From CAWUEZ02 sp963921355 (GTDB lineage: Bacteria; Pseudomonadota; Alphaproteobacteria; Thalassobaculales; Thalassobaculaceae): a DNA stretch of 64,000 nt. Under the pieces are notes generated by a model. It was not told the origin of the DNA. It saw only the letters and a program-made list of their open reading frames with translations, and searched no databases. The stretch's first letter is position 1. Each line of letters starts with the position of its first letter. Of the stretch, positions 53,035 to 61,054 are shown piece by piece. The stretch lies in contig OZ001190.1 of the NCBI GenBank assembly GCA_963921355.3, positions 4,216,001 through 4,280,000 of the forward strand. The letters run 5' to 3'. Made by a program: the position numbers and the translations under genes.

Positions 53035-53292
53035 ATGCTCAATCTTCTCGGAACCATCGGCGCGAACGCCCTCAGCTTCCCGGGCATTTTCGGGGTCGCG
53101 CTGGGCATGACCACCCGCAACCTGTTTCTCGGGGCGTTTCTCGGCGCCACCGTCGGTATTCTGGAGACCCAGATCTTCGCCAGCTTCCGATTTGCCGAGG
53201 TGGAGGCTCTGGAACTGAGCGTCGCGATCGTGGTCGGCGTCCTCGCTGGCCTCGTCGGAACCGGGCTGCGCATCAAGGGCACGACGGTCTGA
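53035..53292 (+). CDS. Small hydrophobic membrane protein
   Basis: 85 residues, ATG 53035. Three hydrophobic, glycine-rich segments (GANALSFPGIFGVALGM, LGAFLGATVGILET, LSVAIVVGVLAGLVGTGL). It is not NapE by sequence, and I do not recognise it. It follows napC by 44 bp and could belong to the same transcript. The next gene starts 95 bp later. Confidence 0.55.
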   Translation: MLNLLGTIGANALSFPGIFGVALGMTTRNLFLGAFLGATVGILETQIFASFRFAEVEALELSVAIVVGVLAGLVGTGLRIKGTTV

Positions 53293-53387
53293 CGGCGGCT
53301 CGGGCGCGCCGTCGCGGAGAATCCGCATCGACCGATTGCCGCTTTGGCGATACTCAGCCCTGTCGCCCCTTACCTGCGGAGACCCGC

Positions 53388-54523
53388 ATGTCTGTTGTCA
53401 CCGTCGACCCCTCCGGCGGCTTCCTGACCCTCGACACGCCATCGGGGACCTACCGCTTTCACGCCATCTGGCTGCGCGACAACGCCCAGGACCCCGAGAC
53501 CCGCGCACCCGGTAATGGCCAGCGCCTGGTGGCGTTGCGGGACATCCCCGCCGACTGCAGGATCACGGCCGCGGAGATCACCGGGGACGGCGTGCAGGTG
53601 CGGTTCGCTCCGGAAAGCAAGACCGTCGTCTTCGATCTGACCTGGCTGGCCCGTCACGCCTATGACCGCAGCCCGGCGGTGGCGCGCGGCTGGCTGTCGC
53701 CGGAGGTCGAGGCCTGGGATTCCGCACTGATGGCCCGGGTTCCAACCGGCGACATGAGGTTCCTGCAGCAGGGTGGTGCGGCCCTCGCCACCTGGCTCGA
53801 GCAGCTGGTGCGCTACGGCTTCGCGAAGGTCGAGAACGGGCCGGTGGAACCCGGTGCCCTGTTCCAGGTTGTCGACCTGTTCGGCTATGTGCGCGAGACC
53901 AATTACGGTCGCCACTTCGAGGTGCGCACCGAGGTCAATCCGACCAACCTGGCCTTCACCGGGCTCGGTCTGCAGGCCCATACCGACAACCCGTATCGCG
54001 ACCCCGCGCCGACGCTGCAGGTGCTCTACTGTCTGGAAAGCTCGGCAGCGGGCGGCGAGAACATGGTGGTCGACGGGTTCACCGCCGCGCGGCGCCTGCG
54101 CGACGAGAACCCCGACGCCTTTGACGTGTTGGCCGACCACTGCGCGCGGTTCGAGTACGCCGGGGACGAGGCTGCCTGCCTGACGTCCCGCCGCCCGATG
54201 ATCGAACTCGCGCCGGATGGCGAGTTGGTCGGCGTGCGGTTCAACAACCGATCGCTCGCCGCGTGACCGACGTGCCGTTCGAGAAGATGGGCGCCTGGTA
54301 CGCTGCCTACCGCCGGTTCGGCGAAATCATCGACGACCCCGCGATGGAGGTCACTTTCCGCCTTGAGCCCGGCGAGGCCTTCATCGTCGACAACACAAGG
54401 GTGCTGCACGCCCGCAAGGGCTATTCGGGCGCCGGATCCCGCTGGCTCCAAGGCTGCTACGCCGACAAAGACGGGCTGCGCTCCACCCTGGCGGCGATGC
54501 AACGGGCGAACGCTGCAGAGTGA
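53388..54523 (+). pseudogene. Gamma-butyrobetaine/trimethyllysine-type dioxygenase with a one-base frameshift
   Basis: Restored length about 378 codons, normal for the BBOX/TauD family. The N-terminal domain has FHAIWLRDNAQDPETRAPG, then the Fe(II) ligands H198-T-D200 in LQAHTDNPYRDPAP and GGENMVVDGF. Frame 1 stops at TGA 54264-54266 after VRFNNRSLAA. The frame starting with GTG 54263 carries on as DVPFEKMGAWYAAYRRFGE to the late FIVDNTRVLHARKGY (third Fe ligand His). A one-base deletion at about 54261-54266 explains it. Substrate could be butyrobetaine or a related quaternary amine. It converges with UGSC unit B, 6 bp away. Confidence 0.82.
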
Positions 54524-54529
54524 CCGTTG

Positions 54530-55063
54530 TCATGCCTGCGGCAGGTCGTCCTGGCAGATCTCTGCGAGGATCTGGCTGAGCGCCGCCTCAGCAAAAGCAT
54601 GCAGTTCTTCGGTCGTGCGGTTCTGCATGGGATGGGGGACGTAGACCGATGCCGCATCCAGCCCAATGGCGGATTTCTGGGACTCGAACGCGTTGCGGAA
54701 TTCCTCGGTGAGGACACTGACGCCCGTCAGCCCGTTTCGGTCGAGATCGTTCAGGTCATGGGTCGAGCAGGACGTGCAGGAGCCGCAATCCGACAGCGCG
54801 ATGATCACCGCGTCACAGGTCCCGGTGATGTCGTCGATCATATCGGGCGGCGCGACCCGGGTGTTCGTCGGCTTCTTGTAACGGCGGGTGCTGATGCCCC
54901 GGTCCGAACACAGCTGCTCCAATCGGTCGATGAACTCTTCGCCGCGCATCTTGCCGATGTCCATGAGCGCGATGGTCCGGCCGCTGAAGTCCTGCAGGGG
55001 CGCAACCCGCTCGCGCAAGATCGAAGCGGTTTCGCCGGTCGGATCCCGGAGCGTGGTGGTCAT
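54530..55063 (-). CDS. UGSC-type small cysteine protein, copy B
   Basis: 177 residues. The motif S-D-C-G-S-C-T-S-C-S (92-101; Cys93, 96, 99) matches copy A (C103, C106, C109) in its C-G-S-C-x-S-C spacing. The segments before and after resemble A: AVIIAL before, then LDRNGLTGVSVLTEEFRNAF and VYVPHPMQNRT, a V-x-H-P step as in A. Overall similarity is otherwise low, so it is an ancient paralogue. ATG 55061-55063 overlaps the large-partner stop by 4 bp, so the two are translationally coupled. Cytoplasmic; function unknown. Confidence 0.7.
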   Translation of the reverse strand: MTTTLRDPTGETASILRERVAPLQDFSGRTIALMDIGKMRGEEFIDRLEQLCSDRGISTRRYKKPTNTRVAPPDMIDDITGTCDAVIIALSDCGSCTSCSTHDLNDLDRNGLTGVSVLTEEFRNAFESQKSAIGLDAASVYVPHPMQNRTTEELHAFAEAALSQILAEICQDDLPQA

Positions 55064-56520
55064 GATAAAATCTCCCGCGTCACGGTCTTGGATTCATGGC
55101 GGAACCGGCCACCGGTCCAGCCGGCACAGATGGCGGAGAAGAGGCCAGCCTGACCGCCAGCATGAACGATCAGAAGACCTTCGGGCCAGAACTTGTCCAC
55201 CAACTCATCTCGTCGATCAGGGCTGACACCCTCGCCGATCCCATGGGCCCCTTGAACGACGTCAGTGCCGGGACGCCGCAAGGCCGCGTGCAATTCGGCC
55301 AGAATGCGGTCGCGATCCCAGCCCGCCTCCCGGAAGATCGCGTAGTGCTCAGGCACAAGCACCAGCAGCGCGTTGGTGAACTCGCAGAGCTTCCAGTTGC
55401 CGACCGCCATCAGCGACCGCGCCAGGGAGCGGATCAGCTCCCGCGGGGTTCTGGACCGCTGATCGATGAAGCCCTGGATCCCGTCGCCCTGGAACAGGGT
55501 GACGGTGTTGGTTCCGGGGGTGAAGCCGCGGGCGACGTTCAGCGGCGTCCAGGTCGGGTCCGTCTCGTCTTCGGCGAAACAGAAGGTGTATTTGCCGGGC
55601 CCGCCCAGGACGGCGCGATCAAGCTCGCCAGGGCGCCCACCACCGACATTGCGGATGATCAGTTGCAGCGCGCGGCCGATCGTAGCGTTAGCGCGGTTGC
55701 CCTGACCGAGGCAATTGATGCCCGAGTTCATTCCGATCTTCCGTGTGATCGGCCCGTTGACCACGAGGATCGGAGAGGAAAAACAGGTGGTGCAGAGTAC
55801 GCCGTGCATCGTCGCCTCGGGCATCAGCGCCGCCTCGAGGGCAGTGAGCACCACCGGCATGTATTCCGGCCGGCACCCCGCCATGACGGCGTTGATGGCC
55901 GCCTTCTCGACGCTGATTGGTGTCAGGTTGGGTGGCACGTCGCCGATGATCTCGTCAGGCGCGCGGGTCGTGCCCTCCAGCATGCGCAGGATCCGGGCAT
56001 CGGTGGGCGGCACCAGCGGGAGGCCGTCGGACCACCCTCGCTCGAAACAGGCTTCGATCTCGTCATCCCACTCACCCAGGTGAATGGAGCGCGCGCCGAT
56101 ACCGCTGTCGCCAAAGCGTGCCACCAGGGTTTCCCACGCGCCGGGTTCGCGCGTCCGCGAGCCGCAACCGGGCCGGGCTTCAGGTAGGCCTGGTCCGAGA
56201 TCCCGCTGTCCGGTGAGCTCCTCCCAGTCCCTGCGGTGCCAGCCAAAGCTGCGGGCCACCTCTTTGCCGTCGCGCATGCGCAGGATAGTCGGTACCACCT
56301 CGACATCGAAGCGATAGGAGAGTTCCAGAGCCGTGTCGTCCACGGACGACAGGCCCGAAGGAAAGGACGGATCATCCTGGGTGATGATCGTGGTCTCGGT
56401 ACCCGATTTCCGAAGCCCATCAAGCACCGGAGCGATCATGGCGCAAGTCTCGCACTCGGCCTTCACGAAAACCGTCAACCCGTCTTTGGGTAGCTCATGT
56501 GGTGTCAATTGGGCCTCCAT
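55060..56520 (-). CDS. Large partner protein of the UGSC-type unit, copy B, with N-terminal thioredoxin-like domain
   Basis: 486 residues from ATG 56518-56520. Residues 1-95 look like a thioredoxin fold: VKAECETCAMIAPVLDGL (C23-x-x-C26) and VVPTILRM with the cis-Pro at 77. After a linker comes the core shared with copy A: ERGWSDGLPLVPPT, VMAGCRPEYMPVV (Cys216, equal to A's Cys84), NGPITRKIGMNSG, GQGNRANATIGRA, IRNVGGGRPGELD and YTFCFAEDE. It ends VTREILS, overlapping the small gene. The fused thioredoxin domain suggests electrons move to the C-G-S-C site of the small protein. No signal peptide. Divergent from a GntR gene. Confidence 0.7.
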   Translation of the reverse strand: MEAQLTPHELPKDGLTVFVKAECETCAMIAPVLDGLRKSGTETTIITQDDPSFPSGLSSVDDTALELSYRFDVEVVPTILRMRDGKEVARSFGWHRRDWEELTGQRDLGPGLPEARPGCGSRTREPGAWETLVARFGDSGIGARSIHLGEWDDEIEACFERGWSDGLPLVPPTDARILRMLEGTTRAPDEIIGDVPPNLTPISVEKAAINAVMAGCRPEYMPVVLTALEAALMPEATMHGVLCTTCFSSPILVVNGPITRKIGMNSGINCLGQGNRANATIGRALQLIIRNVGGGRPGELDRAVLGGPGKYTFCFAEDETDPTWTPLNVARGFTPGTNTVTLFQGDGIQGFIDQRSRTPRELIRSLARSLMAVGNWKLCEFTNALLVLVPEHYAIFREAGWDRDRILAELHAALRRPGTDVVQGAHGIGEGVSPDRRDELVDKFWPEGLLIVHAGGQAGLFSAICAGWTGGRFRHESKTVTREILS

Positions 56521-56530
56521 AGAATGGCCA

Positions 56531-56552
56531 AATTAATATATCAATTTAACCT
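56531..56552. promoter_or_regulatory. Operator-like site 1, UGSC unit B promoter
   Basis: AATTAATATATCAATTTAAC plus CT is the first copy of a 22-bp element, ending 11 bp upstream of the large-partner ATG. Its reverse complement recurs at 56631-56652 with one mismatch. The core TTAATATATCAA is nearly palindromic, as for FadR/GntR-type operators. Likely reader: the divergent GntR protein. Confidence 0.6.
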
Positions 56553-56630
56553 CCACATCAATGACGAAGCCGACCTGGTATCGGAATCTTGCCAAACCAC
56601 GCTTGTCACTCGGGACGTTTTGAGCGAATC

Positions 56631-56652
56631 AGGTTAATTTGATATATTAATT
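56631..56652. promoter_or_regulatory. Operator-like site 2, gntR promoter
   Basis: AGGTTAATTTGATATATTAA plus TT is the reverse complement of site 1 with one mismatch. It lies about 28 bp before the TTG start of gntR, mirroring site 1's position at the divergent gene. This symmetry suggests one GntR dimer per promoter. Confidence 0.6.
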
Positions 56653-56679
56653 AGGCATCTATCGGGAGACTCGGAGCGC

Positions 56680-57375
56680 TTGCCGGACGACACCCCCCAG
56701 CGAGATACGACACGGTCGAGATCAGGAGTTTCGGCGACCATAGTTTGTGACCGCATCCGCCAGATGATCGTCAGTGGAGCGCTCGCGCTGGGCGAAAGGC
56801 TACATGACAAGCAGTTGGCCCAGGACATGGGCGTGAGCCGCACCCCGGTGCGCGAGGGCCTGCTTCAGCTGCAGAGTGAAGGGCTCGTTGTCATCAAGCC
56901 CCAGAGCGGAACCTTCGTATTCAGTTTATCGAAGACTGACCTGCAGGATATCTGTACCGCCCGCGCCATCATCGAGGCCGGCGCGATCCGGTTTGGTCTG
57001 ACGGACGGCTCGCCAGATACTCTCGCCACCCTTGGAGCTCTGATCGGACGGGCGGCCGTCGCCCTGGAGGATGGCGATCTAGCCCTGTGTGACGAACTCG
57101 ACTGGACGTTTCACGAAAGCCTGGTCGCTTCCACCGGCAACCGGTTCCTCATCAAGGCCTATGCCGGAATCTCAGCCCAACTCCGCGCCCTGCGCCATCA
57201 TCTGCCCGCCAGTGCGGAAAGGATCGCAAGGGCCATTGAGCAGCACCGGCGAATTCTGGATCTTTGTGCCGCCGGACGCCCCGATGACGCCGTCGATCAG
57301 ATAAACGCTCACGTCACCAACGTGGAGCATCTGTTGGCGCGGGTGGACGGGCTGATTTCCAGCTCTCCGGGCTAG
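56680..57375 (+). CDS. GntR family (FadR/FCD type) transcriptional regulator
   Basis: 231 residues from TTG 56680-56682, with GGAG 4 bp before. HTH at about residues 20-75: IRQMIVSGALALGERLHDKQ, LAQDMGVSRTPVREGLLQLQ, EGLVVIKPQSGTFVF. The FCD effector domain follows with likely metal/ligand histidines in ELDWTFHESLV, EQHRRI and NAHVTNVEHL. FCD regulators sense carboxylic acids. Divergent from UGSC unit B and flanked by two copies of one 22-bp site, so it should control unit B and itself. Ends TAG. Confidence 0.9.
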   Translation: MPDDTPQRDTTRSRSGVSATIVCDRIRQMIVSGALALGERLHDKQLAQDMGVSRTPVREGLLQLQSEGLVVIKPQSGTFVFSLSKTDLQDICTARAIIEAGAIRFGLTDGSPDTLATLGALIGRAAVALEDGDLALCDELDWTFHESLVASTGNRFLIKAYAGISAQLRALRHHLPASAERIARAIEQHRRILDLCAAGRPDDAVDQINAHVTNVEHLLARVDGLISSSPG

Positions 57376-57400
57376 CCCTTTGCCGCGTCAAGCCTGCCGC

Positions 57401-58012
57401 TCAGGCCTGGTGACGTCGACGGATAACCCACACCTTGAGATCGGCGACCACCTTGAGGGTCGCGACAACGACCAGCCCGCAGAGAGCCACCTTTGAGAAG
57501 GTCTCCATCGTGCCCTCGATGAGCAGGGCATGCAGGGCAGTACACAGCACGGCCACGGTCACCAGACCCGAGTGTCCGAGGCGCCAGGTCCGAAGCCGGA
57601 GCTGCAGCCGCCGCCGCAGCGCCGCGAGCACGGCGGCGGCGAACACCGTCCACATGGCGACCGCCCCCCAAATGGAGAACGGCGTCGGTGACCGGAACAG
57701 CAGAACGTCGATCACGTCCGGTGGGCTGGTGATCCAGAGCCCAACGATGTGGATCACCACCGCGGCGACCAGGGCGGCGCCAATGAAGCGGTGGGCCCGG
57801 CGGCTCCGCAGGGTGTTCAGGCCCGGCAGATGGCCACCAACCAGCAGCGGTTGAACGAGCATCAGGGCCAGCGCGACGATGCCCGCGAACCCGGCCGCGA
57901 TGTAGATCGGTTCGCGCCAGGCGAGCAGCGGGCTGGCCGCCGCCGCAGCGATGGGGACAATCGTGGCGGTCGCGAGCCCGGCCCAGATCAGAACCGTGCG
58001 GGCCTTGCCCAT
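57401..58012 (-). CDS. Ferric reductase-like transmembrane protein
   Basis: 203 residues with about six hydrophobic helices and histidines suited to heme b ligation (RRAHRFIGAALVAAVVIHIVG and GHSGLVTVAVLCTALHALLIEG). It matches the ferric reductase-like transmembrane fold without the FAD/NAD domain. It should carry electrons across the inner membrane. The gene is 20 bp downstream of the Tat-exported intradiol-like protein on the same strand, so the two may form one unit. Confidence 0.8.
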   Translation of the reverse strand: MGKARTVLIWAGLATATIVPIAAAAASPLLAWREPIYIAAGFAGIVALALMLVQPLLVGGHLPGLNTLRSRRAHRFIGAALVAAVVIHIVGLWITSPPDVIDVLLFRSPTPFSIWGAVAMWTVFAAAVLAALRRRLQLRLRTWRLGHSGLVTVAVLCTALHALLIEGTMETFSKVALCGLVVVATLKVVADLKVWVIRRRHQA

Positions 58013-58032
58013 GACCAGTCCGCCCGCCGGGG

Positions 58033-58521
58033 TCAGACCGGTTTAAGGACGAAGTGCGCCTCCAGGCTCTTGGCCGGGAACCTCGGCATTACAGGACGCA
58101 GGAAGACGGTTTCGAACTCGCCGCTGTCATAGGCGAGATGTCCGTGCGGCTGGCCGAAGGCGGGGACGATCTGCGGCATCTCCAGGCGGAACACGCCATT
58201 CGCGTCCGTAAGCGTGGCGCCGTGGCTGTGCCAGTCGCGCTCGTGGCCTTCGGTGGTGTGAGCCCAGATCTGAATCCGCTGGCCGGCCAGCGGGGCGCCA
58301 TCGCCCGCGCGCCTGACGGTGCCCGACATCCAGAACCCGCCACCGCCGATCCGCTCCACGATCGGAGCGCCGGCGCGGTAGTTGTTGGAGCCGCCGCGCA
58401 TCGACGGGGTCGGCGCCAGGCCCGCCGCCTGGGCCGGAACGACGAGGCCCGACACCCCGGCTGCCGCGACGGCGCCGCCGGCAGCCAGAAGGGTGCGGCG
58501 GGTGATCAGGTGGCTGGTCAT
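58033..58521 (-). CDS. Tat-exported intradiol dioxygenase-like protein
   Basis: 162 residues; ATG 58519-58521 follows GGGAG. The Tat signal ITRRTLLAAGGAVAAAG is clear. The mature part resembles the beta-sandwich of intradiol ring-cleavage dioxygenases: GGGGFWMSGTVRRAGDG, QIWAHTTEGHERDWHSHG and the Y-x-S-GEFETVFLRPVMPRFP segment. Key iron ligands of protocatechuate dioxygenase (2 Tyr, 2 His) are only partly evident, so catalysis is uncertain. Small secreted versions occur beside ferric reductase-like genes, as here. Confidence 0.72.
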   Translation of the reverse strand: MTSHLITRRTLLAAGGAVAAAGVSGLVVPAQAAGLAPTPSMRGGSNNYRAGAPIVERIGGGGFWMSGTVRRAGDGAPLAGQRIQIWAHTTEGHERDWHSHGATLTDANGVFRLEMPQIVPAFGQPHGHLAYDSGEFETVFLRPVMPRFPAKSLEAHFVLKPV

Positions 58522-58802
58522 GGCGACGTCTCCCATCGGGCGTGCGGTTGCGGTGCCGACAATACTCGGCCGACCAAACTCGGGCGAAAACCTGGGAGCC
58601 TGATCAAGATCGCGGCTTCCTTGCCCTCTAATTTAGGGGCGACCGCCCCAGCGCGGGTCTGACCTCACGGGTTCGTGATCGACGGACTCGATGGTCGATG
58701 CAGCGCCGGAAGAGCACACCGAATGGCGATGCTCACTGGCGGCCAACTTGTCTGCCACGTCACCCCGTGCGACTCTCACCGCACACACCGGCACGGACCA
58801 CG
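58522..58802. other. Intergenic region
   Basis: A 281-bp gap between the divergent intradiol-like gene and the broken small gene at 58803. I see no convincing gene, repeat or terminator in it. It should contain both promoters. Confidence 0.4.
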
Positions 58803-59183
58803 ATGTCAGACTTGAGCCACCAACGCGGCGCCATCGCCACGTTCAGGATCGCACGCGCCAATGTCTCCATGGAGGACATCGTGCGGCAGTTGGACGACGA
58901 GTAAGCGGTCCAAACGTTCAAACATGCGCTTTGGGACTGCACCGGTGGCGTTGCCAGCGCGCTATCGGCCGATCGGTTCCCAGAACTGGCGAGGGCCGGT
59001 GCCAAGTACATCGAGAAACGGGGGCCTGGCGCGCGAACGGCCGTCGTCGTCGACAACGAGACGGAGATACTCCTGATCAAGGCCTACGCGGCCGTGGCGG
59101 CGACCGAGAGCACCATCGAGTTCGCCGCGTTCCAATCGCGCGATGACGCCATGGGTTGGTTGTCGCAAGGCCAGGACAACTGA
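58803..59183 (+). pseudogene. Small cytosolic protein (STAS/SpoIIAA-like?) interrupted by in-frame TAA
   Basis: The restored frame has 126 codons, ATG 58803 to TGA 59181-59183, and is broken by TAA at 58902-58904 (codon 34, after VRQLDDE). After the stop the frame reads VQTFKHALWDCTGGVAS, RTAVVVDNETEILLIKAYAA and FQSRDDAMGWLSQ, matching the small SpoIIAA/STAS-like family of alphaproteobacteria that have W-D-x-x-G and a late D-x-A-x-x-W-L. Assignment to that family is tentative. No signal peptide. Family members are often of unknown function. Confidence 0.6.
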
Positions 59184-59230
59184 CGTCCTCAAGCCCCGCC
59201 TGCGGGTAACGTCCCGGTCGGTGCCGGCAA

Positions 59231-59662
59231 TCAGTCCGACCCGTAGTCCCACATGTCTTGCGGCGTGCCGAGCATCGTGCCGTCGTGTTTCGGCAGGTCA
59301 TCGTCGATCTTCAGCCATGGCAGTCTGCTCTGGTAATTCACGTGGAAGGCCGGCCTGAAGTCCGCCGGGTCTTCCAGGGACGCGGCGTAGAGATGCATCC
59401 CACCTGGATAGTGCGCCGCTTCAAAGGCCATCGGCGATCCGCAGACGGCGCAGAAATGCCGCTTCACCCCCGTTGAGCTCTCCCGGGTCTTCGGCGCCTG
59501 TCCGGTCCATCTGAAGTTCCGCGCGGGCACCCCCAGCCAGGCGACCACCGGTGCCGCGCAATTGCGCCGGCAGTCGTCGCAGTGGCAGTAGCACGCCCAG
59601 GTCGCCTCGCCCTGGTACTCCCAGCGGGTGTCTCCGCACTGGCAACGGCCACGGGTTGTCAT
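59231..59662 (-). CDS. GFA (glutathione-dependent formaldehyde-activating) family protein
   Basis: 143 residues from ATG 59660-59662. Zinc-binding CENP-V/GFA domain: GRCQCGDTRWEYQG, CYCHCDDCRRN and HFCAVCGSPMAFE supply the cysteines. The family includes Gfa, which forms S-hydroxymethylglutathione, but most members are uncharacterised. It lies between the broken 58803 gene (convergent) and the response regulator gene. Confidence 0.88.
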   Translation of the reverse strand: MTTRGRCQCGDTRWEYQGEATWACYCHCDDCRRNCAAPVVAWLGVPARNFRWTGQAPKTRESSTGVKRHFCAVCGSPMAFEAAHYPGGMHLYAASLEDPADFRPAFHVNYQSRLPWLKIDDDLPKHDGTMLGTPQDMWDYGSD

Positions 59663-59776
59663 CTTCACTCCAGGGTTTTGGGCAGGATCACTCCTGCGAT
59701 CGTCGAGACAGGCGCGATGGGGCCTCCCCCAGGGCCCGGAGCCTAGCACTCGTGGCAGCGGTGCCCACCGCACTGA

Positions 59777-60199
59777 TTATGATGCCGGGCCAGTCCGATC
59801 GACCCCGTGCATCAGCTCTTTCATCAGCGCCGAGAGGTCGTCGATCTTGAAGGGTTTCGTCAGATAGCGATCGGTCACCCGAAGTCGATCCCTGAACTCG
59901 ACCTCGTTCGCTGGATATCCAGACATCAGGATAACCGGCAGGGTCGGTCGCGACTCCTTCACCCAGCTCAGCAGATCCATGCCCGACATTGCGCCGGGCA
60001 TCACAACATCCGTCATGATCAGGGATATCTCGTGATCCGATTCGAGTACTGACAACGCCTCTTCTGCGTTCATGGCCAGAACGGGCCTGAAATTGAGAAG
60101 TTCGATAATTAAACTGTACGATTCTCGGAGATCTTTATTGTCTTCTACGAGAAGTAATTTTTGACCGTTCCCGGGGCGAGCCGTTTCAGATTTGGTCAT
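59777..60199 (-). CDS. CheY-like response regulator
   Basis: 140 residues. ATG 60197-60199 follows a GGGGAGC site. A lone receiver domain: LLLVEDNKDLRESY (acid pocket), LIMTDVVMPG with the phospho-acceptor Asp, VILMSGYPA (Thr/Ser switch position) and YLTKPFKIDDL with the conserved Lys. No output domain. Its sequence resembles the receiver at the end of the hybrid kinase encoded at 61055-63253, so it may be an extra phosphorelay partner. Divergent from the molybdopterin-fold gene. Confidence 0.9.
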   Translation of the reverse strand: MTKSETARPGNGQKLLLVEDNKDLRESYSLIIELLNFRPVLAMNAEEALSVLESDHEISLIMTDVVMPGAMSGMDLLSWVKESRPTLPVILMSGYPANEVEFRDRLRVTDRYLTKPFKIDDLSALMKELMHGVDRTGPAS

Positions 60200-60378
60200 C
60201 ACAGCCCGCTCCCCGCGATACTTTCATTCAAATTCAGAACTCCTTATCTAGATAGCGCATGGTCTACCCGTTGACCAGCCCGCACGATGTCTTCCGTCCG
60301 GTACCCGGACTGAAAACAGGTATTTGATTCAATTTCTGCCTCCTTGATAACTTGCCACGGCTGCGGGGTATTGACGCC

Positions 60379-60966
60379 ATGACGGACAACACTCCGAATC
60401 CTTTGGGAGGCCTCAACTTGAGACGTGCTCTTGTTCGGATTGCTGTTCTGTTAACAGCCCTCATCGCCGCCCCGGCGATCGGGTTGACGGAGACCTGGAC
60501 CGTCGCCCCCCAACAGATCGCCCAGGCCGCCCTGCCCAAGCCAGAGGGTCGCGTGATCCTGACGATCAGCGGCGCGATCAAGAACACCAACGACGGCGAC
60601 ACGGCGGTGTTCGACAAGGACATGCTGCTTCAGTTCGGAACGCACGAACTGCGAACCACGACCTCCTGGACCGACGGGGTGAAAGTGTTTGAGGGGGTCA
60701 GGGCGAGTGATGTCATGGATGCCGTCGGTGCCTATGGCACGACCATCACGGCGACAGCTATCAACGATTATGTCGTCGAGATCCCGGTCGCCGATTTCGA
60801 GAAATACGGTGTGCTGTTCGCCTTCACCATGGATGGGGTCGAACTGACACGCCGGGACAGGGGCCCGATCTGGCCGGTCTACCCACGCGACGATTTCAGC
60901 GAGTTGCGTAACCGCGCGGCAGACAAGAAGTGGATCTGGCAGCTTGTAAGCATGGAAATCAGGTAG
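60379..60966 (+). CDS. Exported small molybdopterin oxidoreductase-fold protein
   Basis: 195 residues from ATG 60379; an in-frame start nine codons earlier is possible. A signal anchor/peptide (LVRIAVLLTALIAAPAIGLT) is followed by a sulfite-oxidase-like fold: VILTISGAIKNTND, FDKDMLLQFGTHELRTTTSW, VFEGVRASDVMDAVG, and LTRRDRGPIWPVYPRDD near the end. The typical molybdenum cysteine is absent, so it is probably a sensory or accessory relative. It lies directly upstream of, and runs into, the kinase gene, suggesting it senses for it. Confidence 0.75.
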   Translation: MTDNTPNPLGGLNLRRALVRIAVLLTALIAAPAIGLTETWTVAPQQIAQAALPKPEGRVILTISGAIKNTNDGDTAVFDKDMLLQFGTHELRTTTSWTDGVKVFEGVRASDVMDAVGAYGTTITATAINDYVVEIPVADFEKYGVLFAFTMDGVELTRRDRGPIWPVYPRDDFSELRNRAADKKWIWQLVSMEIR

Positions 60967-61054
60967 CTGGTCGGTCGCCCTTCTCCGTCGCTGGCTGCTG
61001 ATTGCCACTGTTGTCGTATTCTCGGCCAGCACGGCGCTGGCCGTTCTCGAACTC

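Noticed and set aside
5317..59183. Genome-wide recoding of TAG or TAA as sense codons
   Set aside because: Many intact genes here end with TAG or TAA at the right length (3462, 5743, 8468, 14643, 31456, 33671, 57375). Reading through TAG at 33671 would run far into the LysR gene. No suppressor tRNA is visible in the window.
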